Source: Hemerocallis citrina
Taxonomy: Eukaryota > Streptophyta > Magnoliopsida > Asparagales > Asphodelaceae
Direction of reading: 5' to 3'
DNA length: 64,000 nt
Assembly (NCBI GenBank): GCA_017893485.1
Contig: CM030364.1
Coordinates: 247,331,818-247,395,817 of the forward strand
The first letter of the stretch is position 1; every line of letters begins with the position of its first letter. Positions 21,231 to 31,800 of this stretch are shown here, in pieces. The notes beneath the pieces are model-generated. The model saw only the letters and a program-made list of their open reading frames with translations, was not told the origin of the DNA and searched no databases. Made by a program: the position numbers and the translations under genes.

Positions 21231-22558
21231 ATCTTGTATATTATCTTGCTTAAGAATTATCTTGAAACGAGTACATATTTAATGAACTGAGTATATTATT
21301 GTTCTTGTAATAATAACTTGCATATACAATAGGTTGATAGAATGCATTTTATACCACTTGATAATTCTATAATAACTACTACCGATATATGTACTCGTTT
21401 CACGTCTCATGTCTATGATTACTGCCATTGATATTTTTTTGGTTAAATTATTTGATTACACCGTTCCACTAGTCGTAGCAACTGCATATTCCTAATTAAT
21501 TATAAAAGAATAACAAGCCGGGGTTATAAGGGTACGGCTTAATAGTGGACAATATAGGGGAGTATACTCGGAAGGGGGCCCGTGTTTCCCGAAATAGTGA
21601 TTCTTGATTCTTGATTCTTGATTACACAATTTTTGATTACATAATTCTCGATTACATGATTCATGATTATATGTCTTGATACTATCACTGGAAGACCCGA
21701 GTACATAATCCTATAGAATTCACTACTTAAGTCTAAACGTCACATGATTGATATGCACCGAACTTGTGGTATGGGACACAGGATTGCGTGCATTAGATAA
21801 GTTAATAACACAGATAAACTTGAGATTTCCACTAAGCATGACTCTTGATTACATGATTCTTGATTACATGACTCTTGATTACATGACTCTTGATTACAAG
21901 ACCCTCGTTACATGACTCTTGATTACATGACTCTCGATCCTTGATTACATGATTATCGATTAATTGAGCCTAGGTTATCAATTACTTATATCTTAAAGTC
22001 TAGAATACACTAGTTACAGTTATTACTTACATGATCATATTGTCCCATTTCTTTGCTTACTTCCATATTGTATTTGTACTTCTACTTCTTGTTTCTCCCA
22101 TGTTATATCTTGTTATATTACCCCTTTTTCTGCTTGTTACTATTTGCTGCCCGGAACTTGCTCTAACGGGAACTTTTCTATTTTTCTTTGAGTTAATAAT
22201 TATACAGGTATTGATGGACCCGACGAGCAGACTCTTTAGACGATCGTTGCTGCTTCCTTACTACTTCATGTTGTTTTTCTTTCAGTCGCTATTTTATCTA
22301 GTTGTTATAACGAACTGCTTATCATATTATTTTAATTCTAGCACCTTGTACTCCCGGGCATCTTGACCCGATGTTGATGTATTATCCAAATGATGGTTAT
22401 TCTATTTTCAGCTCATGTGATTATTATATTTGCCTGCGTGAATGCGTTATAAAGATCTTGTTGAGCTTATAATTGTACAGCTTATGGATGATATATATCA
22501 TTCGTTGGGCCTCAGTTGCGTGCCTGTAATTCCGTATAGTGGGAAGCGGGACGTGACA
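21231..22558 (+). repeat. LTR piece, plus orientation, ending at a true LTR terminus
   Basis: After 43 bp of unmatched sequence (21231-21273) this is the 3' 1.28 kb of an LTR in plus orientation: TATTTAATGAACTGAG, the ATTACATGACTCTTG array, the CAGACTCTTTAGACG block, and the end GCGGGACGTGACA at 22558. It abuts the 5' LTR of element B tail to tail. Unique AT-rich DNA follows. Confidence 0.75.
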
Positions 22559-23338
22559 TTTTTAGAATTTCAAATTCTAATATTAAATGAATAAAATGTT
22601 GAGTTTTATTATATTAAACTTTCGGTTTTATATATGAAACCGAAAGTATAAAACTTCATGTTTTATATTTTAAGTTATATATATATAAAAGTAGAGGTAT
22701 ATGAAGTTTAGAACTTCGGGTTCTAAAATAAAATAATTGCAGAGCTTTTAGTCCGAATTATCAGACTACTTCATACTTCTCTGATTATCCCAAATATTTA
22801 ATATGATTTTGTAAACACCTCAAACAACGTCATATACAATATTTAGAATTTTTAAACGATTGGATTTAATGTTCTGATTTTTTAATGTGAGAAACTGTAT
22901 TAAAACTTGTAAAAATTATAATAAATTTAATTTAAATCCAAATTGGATATATATGAAAATCAGTAATCTCGGGAAGATTCATCAAATAAAATTGATTTCA
23001 CATTCATATGAGATATTAATCCAAATAAAATGCCTATAACAATGACGAATGTTATAATCTTTAATACAAATTTACAGAGAATCTCTAATATTATAATAAG
23101 AGAGTTGGAGTTGTTGTTTGTAAATCTACCAACTTAAGTGTATCGCACATGCATAACTAATATAAAGGAGATCTCATGTTTGAGGCTAGACTAGGTCAGA
23201 TTTTTTTTTACCAGGTTCGAGGTCAAACTACGTCAAAGTTTTTACTTTTAAATAAATGTATTTATTAAGATGTGTATCGCACGTGTAAATTACTATAATA
23301 ATACTATAATGGGACAAGCATAACTAATATACAAACCT
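22559..23338. other. AT-rich spacer without a gene
   Basis: No coding frame or known element recognised. It contains short GTGTATCGCAC hairpin-like motifs (about 23140 and 23267), one followed by CTAAT near 23157, reminiscent of Helitron 3' ends but too weak to call. Confidence 0.5.
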
Positions 23339-23560
23339 AATAAAAAAAGGGTTAAAGACGTAAATGCACTCAAAGTTTATATTAATATCCTATACACACT
23401 TGAAGTTATAATAATACCCCAATAAGACCCAAACTTTTTAAAATTAGACCAAAAGGCACATGTCGTTCACTTCTATTAATTTTTTAACAGCTGGCGGGTG
23501 AAATTATTTTTTTACCTCATGCCTATTTAATACATCTCCCATCTCAAGTAAACACCTACC

Positions 23561-23965
23561 AATAGTCTCTGGGCTAAATTTGAAAAAAAAAAGCCTTGAA
23601 CCATACTCTTTATGCAGAAAACCGCACTGAATTTTTTTTTTTTTGCGCAGAAAACCACACTCAAGTATAGTAGCAAAAAAAATTCCTTGAAGTATATTTT
23701 CAAAAAACCACATCTAACTTTTCTGCTTGTTTTAGATAACCTTATTCATCTTTGCAAGCTGGTTCAGAAAAGATCATGCATCCTTCTTATTGTTGTCAAA
23801 AAATATCACTCAACTTTAGCAGAAAGCTCACATCGTCGAAGTGGGTTTTTTGCAACTATACTTGAGTGTAGTTTTCTGCGCAAAAAAAAATCTGTGAGGT
23901 TTTCTGTATAAAGGGGATAGTTCAAGTTTTTTTTTGTTTCAAATTTAGCATAGTCTCTAATATAA
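23561..23965. repeat. Nested inverted repeat (MITE-like) within the Mutator-like element
   Basis: Left arm 23561-23690 (AGTCTCTGGGCTAAATTTGA ... GCAGAAAACCACACTCAAG) matches the reverse of 23843-23965 (CTTGAGTGTAGTTTTCTGC ... CAAATTTAGCATAGTCTCT). The spacer is about 150 bp. The arms are imperfect. It looks like a small element inserted into, or forming the core of, the larger one. Confidence 0.6.
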
Positions 23966-24019
23966 TATCCTACTTCCTTTCTTTCCCTCACTCTAGCTAA
24001 GTCCCCAAAAAAAGTAAAT

Positions 24020-24300
24020 GAAGGACTCACCTTGCTACACCCGCATCCCCATTGCCGTCGATGGCCCACCATTCTCTTGATCCAAACCCTGGTGAAGCTC
24101 ATTTTGAACCTCTGCTTCTCCATCTTCGTCATCTTCGTCCTCCTCACCGTCATGGCCGTCACCTACCACCCCAGACCCCTGGCTCTCGTCCTACTCCACC
24201 CTAATCTCCAAATCCCTCGCCCTCACCCTCCCCATCTCCATCTTCCACCCTGACCCCTCCATCCTCAACACCGATAAAGACCTAATCGCACTTGCCCCCT
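24020..24300 (+). pseudogene. Gene-like fragment inside the Mutator-like element
   Basis: A GC-richer island coding for a hydrophobic segment (NLCFSIFVIFVLLTVMAVTYH) followed, after a one-base frame change, by DPWLSSYSTLISKSLALTLP. It looks like the N-terminal membrane segment of a plant protein that I do not recognise. Codon-like composition within an AT-rich element suggests capture from a host gene. No intact frame remains. Confidence 0.4.
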
Positions 24301-24692
24301 TCCTCTTCCTCCTCTGATATCATGACGTCATCACCACTACCTGTGTTGACGACATCAGCATGTAACACCACCTCCTCCACCAGTTTCATAAACCTCTGAT
24401 AGTTATGGATTAGAAAGATGAAGAAGAAATATACAGGAGGAAGAGGATAAGGGATCGGGGGTTTATGAAGAAGAAGGAGATTGCAGTTTCGTAGTTTAAT
24501 ATGCTTTTTAACAGGTTCATACCCGTTAAGAGGTATATTCCTGAAATATTCTACTAACTTAACGGAGAAATGGATGACAAGTGCCTTTTGGTCCAAGTTT
24601 GGGTGCTATTGAGGTATTATTTTCACTTTAGGTGTGTGTATGATATTAATATAAACTTTGGGTGCCTTTACGTCTTTAACCCAATAAAGAAA

Positions 24693-25700
24693 TATATTTA
24701 TTAAGACGTGCATTGCACGTTGTAAATTTCTAGTAAGAAATTAATTTCTTACCAACCTATCGTTGGATCTATATGATTTTTGGATATGTTATGTTTCAAT
24801 GCATTGTGCTCCTACTCTCAAGATGTGAGGTCGATCGGATTTTGGGAAGACACTTAATGAAAAGAATCGTGTCGATAACGTGTTATAAACCTTAAAAAAA
24901 AGATTGCGAAGAAACTCAATAAAAAAATCGTGTTGATAATGTATTACAAACCCCAAAAAATAGATGGATGAATTCTGTTCTTCTTTTCTATGTATTTTTC
25001 ATAGGTGGAGTGTTTCGCCTTTTATAGGGTTACAAAGGATAACCAAAGATCTCATAAATTGCAAAGTAATTACATAAATAAATAAATGTGGGAGATGTGG
25101 GAGAGGAGTTACAAAATAAGGGAATGTGGTCATTCATTAATCTATACAATATCTATACAATATATTATGCTAAACCACTTTTGGTCCAATGATTTTTTCT
25201 AATTTTTTTCTTTTTAAAACATAAAAAGGAGAGCAAATGTGGGAGGCAACCCCCTACTTTTTTGCCATCTAAATTTTAAAGTGTAATCATATTCCTTAAT
25301 CAAACCTTTAAAAGCGTGCAATATTGTATATATATTATTAGAGAATTTTTTGAGAAATAATCTTCTTATTTTCTTATTTTTAAAAAATTATATGTAATAT
25401 ATTGTCCAGGGTTATACTAGTACAGTATTACGCTAATACCACACTTGGTCCAAGGATTTTTCCAATTTTTTCTTTAAAACGAAAAAAGGAGAGCAATTGT
25501 ATAGGCAATTCCCAACTATTTTTCCATCAAAATTCTGAACTGTAATTATATTCCTTAATCAAACCTTAAAAATTGTGCAATATTGTATAGATATTTTTAA
25601 AGAATTTTTTCAGAAATAGTTTTGTTATATTTAATTTTTTATTTTTAAATATTATGTGCTTTTAGCTGTTAAAATACTTCAATTATGTAGATTTTCAGTG
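24693..25700. repeat. AT-rich spacer with copies of a dispersed repeat
   Basis: Blocks at about 25141-25340 and 25430-25620 share CCACTTTTGGTCCAA or a variant, TTCTTTTTAAAAC, GGAGAGCAA and CCTTAATCAAACCTT. The same family recurs inside both arms of the giant inverted repeat (61065-61250 and 61890-62090). Near 24710-24736 a CGTGCATTGCACG hairpin precedes CTAGT, a weak Helitron-end candidate. No gene seen. Confidence 0.55.
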
Positions 25701-25856
25701 TTTGTAATTGGGTTGGGTCTCTTAATGAAATAACTGAACCCGACCCGATATGAATCATACCCGTTTGCTTAGTAAACAGCGAGAAACATCGGCAGTGTTG
25801 GGAGGAGGAAGAGGAGAGTAAGAGACGGCAAGAGTTTGGTGGTGCACGTGCTCGTT

Positions 25857-28800
25857 ATGGGTTTCATCGAAGAGGCCAGAGAAAACCATGTCAAGAAGAA
25901 AGTCGAAGAAGGTACCATTTTTTGATAAAATTTATTTTTTTCAGTCTAAATTAAGAAAAGAAAGAAACCCCTTTTGCTTTACTCTATTCTTAATATGGAA
26001 CTTATGCTTGAGAATATAAAGGATCAAAATGGGTTTCCTTCTTCGTGCAAAGTAATTGTATCGGTGTAGTTGAAGAATTCGATGAAGGAGAGATTTGGGC
26101 AAACATAGACATTGCTTATGCCCTGTTCGATGAAATGCCTCACCGAAGAAATGTACGTAGTTCAAGCTAACTTTTAAGTGCTGGATTTTTGGCTTATTCT
26201 TTTCAATAATTTTTTTTTGTAGTTGGGCGGAAAATTAACCCAATTTGCTAGGTTTTGCATCAAGATATTTTATATGAGCAGAAGTTGAGAAGCCAACAAT
26301 AGACAACCCAATGACCTGTTTCTTAATTTCAGTTGATAGAGCGGTAGAGATATTGGTTGGTCGTTAGAGATTTATGGTATGCTGTAAAGTTCGTTTTTTA
26401 TTGTTGTCATCATTGAGTTGGCTACATTTGGGTGGTGAGGATGGATGATTATGTTTGTTTGGTATTGTATGGTGAAAGGTGAGCGTGTTATGGAGGTAAA
26501 GTAGGTTGTTGCATGGAAATATCAGTTGATAGTTGGATACATTTGATGAATTAGATGAGAGTATCTAGTAACATGACCCAAAAAAAAAAAGAGAACGGAA
26601 AGAGTGTTAGAACATAAATTATCGTCAATACTACTTTATCCATGTCCATAATCCTTATTTGAGTTCGGGATGTGGGAGGAGAAAACAGAGAAATTTGATT
26701 AATTTTGAACCTCATTTTAAACATTTTAAAGTTTTTTTTGAACTATTTGAGATCATTTAACCTTCTGTTTTTTTATTAAATCCTCTTATTTCTTATTTTG
26801 ATCCATAGGCGCTAACTAGCATCTATAAATTCCTGCCTTACAATATTACAGTTACTATATTCCCAAACACTTACATGAAATGCCCAATTTCTCGACTCAC
26901 AAAAATCAATGGCAACAACAACGGAGCGTTTATCCCACATGCTCCACTATTAATGGGCTGGTGCTGCTAAATTATCGACACGTCAAATCCTATATCTATT
27001 CCAAAACCTAACCTTAGTGATGTGTCCTGCCTGTGTTGGCACTGTGTCTTCATAACCTTCTTATAGTCGAATCATTGGTGGGAGGGGGAGACATGATACA
27101 AATATGTGAAAAAGGCATATGGAATAAAAGGTGATTGGAGAATGAAGGGGGTAACTCAGAGTTAGGGCTTATGGTTAAGGTCAGAGATTGACTATCAGGT
27201 ATTAATTTGAACCACCAAAAAATGTTTATTTTAGGATTAGTGCGTAACTTAGATGATCTAGCTTCTGGTGCTTGGATGTAATATCATCTGTGGGCTTATT
27301 AGTTTTATTACGGTTTATTTGTTGTACACTTTTGAACATAGATTTATTCTCCTTTTCATGATTAATTAATAATTATACCCAAATAATACACCTGAAGATG
27401 TCATGTATGGTATGTTATGTATGTATGCTATCCTTTGTAGAACACACAGTTTACGGCTACTTCAAACATAAATCTGGACCGTGCCTAGCATGGGTTGGAG
27501 ATCAAATTTCTGATTTTTTTTCGAAAACTATGTTTAACTAATAGATGATAAGATTACATTATTAAGAAGATTAACTTACTTCTTTTAATACATTATTTGG
27601 GGGTAAATGGTAATTGTATGTTGCAGCTCTACGCAGTAAAATGAAGGCAAAAGCGCTCAAAGAATGTGATCATTACGCTGCCAAGTATGCTGAATGTTCT
27701 GTAGGGAAAACTATATCTGTAGTTTGGCTCTGTCGCAAACAAGCAAAAGACTTAAATGAATGCCTCCATCAGTAGTAAGTTATTTTCATTTAACTTGTTG
27801 CAAATCACTGTAAATTGTTCCGACTGAGAAAGTTCCGGTCATCTAGTTCTAACTATTGTTGACATCTTGCACGCATCATCATGGCAGGAAACTTGGACAT
27901 TATTTTTTGTCATTTAGTTAACTGTGCTTTAAATTGTTGGCCACAAGATGCATTTCCCTTGAACATTCTTTTAGTTGGTTTTTAGAAATGATCTATACAT
28001 ATTAGGTATGTAGCAGCATATGAGCTTACCACATTTTGTTGAGTGTCCAATTTTGAAATTCATTCACTACATTGAACTCTAAAATTGGGAATGAAGGTAA
28101 AGTTATCCTTGCAGAATGTAATCAACAATGGCTCTGTTAGTCTATTGTGATTGTGATTGGGATGGAGACCAGCTACATATGAAAGTACAAACCACCTGAA
28201 ACACCATTATGGTACTGGTTCAGTAGTGTAATTTGCACACATAAAGTGGTGTGCCTTCTGCAAGAGGCAGATATCTCGTGAGGAACCTTTATTAATTGGA
28301 TTGGTTGGTATTTGAGTTTGTTCGATTTTCAGATGCACGGGTAAATTATACAGTCATCGTAGATTTTTTTTTTCCGTATATCACTTTGAATAGTGAGGAT
28401 CATGCATCTTAGCTGAGGGGATTTGAGTTAATTTTGCAACCATTAAACAAATATGTTAGGAATCTTCAAACCAACTATTTTTTTTTCTGTCTACCTTTTA
28501 CTTGGAACTCTTTATACTGTGGAGATTGCGATGAATTATATAGAGCACCCATCACCATTTGATTTGGTTGGTGGCAACAATAAATGTATTGCGGCTTGAG
28601 GGGGATAGGTTTGGAGGGTCTAGAGGGTTATTACTGCATTCTGTCTCTGTATAGGATTCTTGTACTGATATATATCTCTTGCAGCAGCAACATCACTGAA
28701 GAAATTGTGCTGGCCGTTCAAAGTTAGGTATAGATGAAATGATTTCTCGATAATGCATCTTTACTGAATGTTTTGTAAGAGAAGTTACCTTAATGAACCA

Positions 28801-31800
28801 GTCTACTTTACAAATCAACAAAAATAAACAGGGTAAGAGGGCAGCAGTTATTGCTAAACTATATGTCACTAGGGAACTTGCTTATCATAACTTGCTATTC
28901 TAACCAAAGATAAGACAGGAAAGTTTAGTAGGAATATTGATGTAAACTTAACCCTTAGTAGAGAATTTTCAAGAATTTTAAAAAGATTAAGTTTACCAAC
29001 ATGTAATATAGATTAAGTCAGATTTTAAACTACTAATTGGTTTGATGGATTTTCAAGATATGAAATAGTTTAACAACCCTAATTAAAGATTCAATCATAA
29101 CAATCAATAATTATATACCTAACCGCTCTTAGTAAGTAAAATATGCAATAATAATTTGTATAGCAAGTAGAAACACACACTCAATATTTGTGGACAACAG
29201 AAAATTTAGATAATATTGCAGAGATGATTGGCAGTATCACTAATAATTGAAGAGTTGAAAGCGATTACCGAATTCGTAAACAGTGTTGCGATGTTGCTGG
29301 ATCTGAATCTGGATCTTGCCTAAACACCAAACAGCAGCTAGCACCCAATGAAAATTTAGCAATCAAAACCCGGGTTCAAATTGATTTTTAGCACAACAAA
29401 GATCATGTCTCAACTGCGAACACCCCACACCAAGATCTCAGTCAATGAAAAGATCTTGTTGGGTCAGATCTGAGGGGATTTGGGAATTAGGGTTTCAAAG
29501 TTGAGGGGATTTGGGGATTAGGGTTTCAAATTTGATAGGGATTTAGAGAATAGAGGCTGATGTGGGTGGTCGGGAGGTGTAGGAGGGTGGCCAGGGTCTT
29601 CGGTGGTGCTGGAAGAGTGGGTGCGATGTCAGGTAGGGGAAGCCAGGGAGGATCGGTGATCTGGTGAAGGATGAGGATGGTGTGGATGGTCAGATGTGAG
29701 GAGAGAGAAGCAGGGGCGGTGGTTGTCCAGGGCTTCAGGAGACGAAGAGAGGGGCAGAGGCAGTCGAGTAAGGAGATGATGGAGGGGGCTGTAAGGTTTC
29801 GGGAGGCAAGGAAAAGAGGAAGATGAAAGGGTTGTGAAAAGGGGTGGCGGCTGTCAATTAGAGAAGGAGAGATCTAGGATTTCTCACAAATCCTAAATTT
29901 CTTAGGATTTCTCACAAACCCTGATAATTTCTTATGGTATCACTTTTTTTTAAGCAGAGCAATAACTCAATACAATAATTTTTTTTAATCAATAATAACA
30001 TACCTTTACATTTTTTCAAGCCCTATATATAGGTTCCAAACAAAATCTCAAAACAAATCTCCAAAATATTCCAATATAGAAAGTAAAGGGTGCAAATTGC
30101 AAAACTACTACATACGGCTAAAATACCTAAAATATATAAAAATTACTGAAATAAAGATAACTATGCTACTGGAGTAGCTATCCTAGACGATATCTGCGTT
30201 GATAGAAGGCTCAAATCGTCTCGATGATGTCGTCATCATTCTCTTCGGGTGGAAGAGAGCTCGACACAGTCGAGTCAAAACCAGTGATCTTGCCATAGTG
30301 CTCCAAAAGATCTGGATCCAAGCATTGGAGCTCCTTACGATCACTCCAAGTGTTCTCTGACTTTGGCTTGTTCTTCCATCTCACCAAATACCTATGAATA
30401 CCACTATCTCTAGTAGAGATTATCTGATCATCTAAAATAGTATCTAATTTTTTTGTAGGTGGGTAAATAGTATCAGGTAGAGGGAAAAATATGGAAATCT
30501 CACCAGTAGGCTGCAAGATAAGCTCATCAATAAGAGAATTTCTAGGATTAAATTATAGACCTTCATAATGTACTAGATCCTCAATGTCTTACTTATACCA
30601 AAACCTTTAGGAATGTCAACAACATAGGCATTTTCATTGATTTATGCAGAATTTTAAATGAGCCTGCAACACGTGTGTTCAATTTCTTAACAAATCTAGC
30701 TGGAAACTGTTCCGGACGAATCCGAACCATCACTTCGTCACCAACATCAAAAGTTTTAAATTTTCTTATATATCTGCTATTAATTTGTAGTTAAAATTAT
30801 TCTAATTAGTTTTCTTGAAAATTTTTCTATGCAAATCATGAATACGAGATGCAAATGTAGATGCTGACTCTGAGACTATAATGTTCTAACACGGATAAAA
30901 TCTATAGGATGCCAAGTGATTTGGGAAGGACTGGGTGACTCAGGTATATTCAATGAAGGTGATTGGATCGACCGAATACAGTTGAGAGACTAGTCATCCT
31001 CTTCTTTACCGAAGTCATCACTTACATGAGGTTCATAGATAAACTCATTGTCGGGCTCATCAGCAATGGCGGCGATACCTTCTACGATGTTGATCCTACT
31101 GGGACTGGGACAGTCTCCAGCAACATGGCCGTATCCCTTACATTTAGAGCTCTTAGTGAGAGAATCAGTCTTAGAGTTGTCTATTTCAGTGTTCGTATCC
31201 TTGTCATTCCTATGTGAATATGAATTTAAATTAGGCTTGCTGGGATAAGATTTGTTGGGGTACTGAGAAGAGGGCTCAGGTCTAGCGGGGTCAGTAAAGG
31301 TCATTCTAGAGGAATGATCTCTTGAATCGCTGGACTTGTATGGAGAACTTGCATTAAGAGAATCCATATCGAGGACAAGGGCATAAGCTGCTGCCAAGGA
31401 GTTCACAATTCTATGAATTAACTTGTTTCTAAGATCGGCTCATAGTCTAGCTCTTAATTTAGAGAGAGTTTGTTCTTCACTTTCTTCACCTAAGGCATTG
31501 CATTAAATGAGGAAGTCGTCAAACTTATCAACATACTCTTTGGGTGGATTTGCTTCCTTGATATAGTTGGTTCTACGAATCTAGCAATCTGGTGTGAAAC
31601 GACAAGGGCACATATCTCTTGGTGAGTTTCTCTTTCATTGCTTTCCAAGTGGCTATGCGCACCAGGCCTCGACATCTGCAGACGTGTTCGAGATTGGTCT
31701 AGTATTGTTGAGCTTTACCAGTCAATTTCATCGTGGCAAATTTGACCTTCAGGGTTTTGCTCATGTCAAACCACACGAAGTAGTGGTTTATAGCACAGAT

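Larger units (their letters stand above)
23349..24682. mobile_element. Mutator-like non-autonomous element with ~150 bp TIRs (possible Pack-MULE)
   Basis: Terminal inverted repeats start GGGTTAAAGACGTAAA on the left and, reversed, GGGTTAAAGACGTAAAGG on the right (ending 24682). They stay alignable for about 150 bp (AAGTTTATATTAATATC, CCAAAAGGCAC). Flanking 10 bp direct repeats AATAAAAAAA (23339-23348) and AATAAAGAAA (24683-24692) differ at one base. Long TIRs and a 9-10 bp TSD indicate Mutator type. No transposase is present. The interior has a nested inverted repeat and a GC-richer gene-like fragment. Confidence 0.75.

Noticed and set aside
24706..24736. Helitron 3' end
   Set aside because: The hairpin and CTAGT are present, but no partner 5' end or helicase remnant, and hairpin-to-CTAG spacing is loose; kept only as a weak note.
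30211..30516. Host chromodomain protein gene
   Set aside because: It is preceded by an integrase C-terminus and bounded by LTRs, so it is the chromovirus tail.
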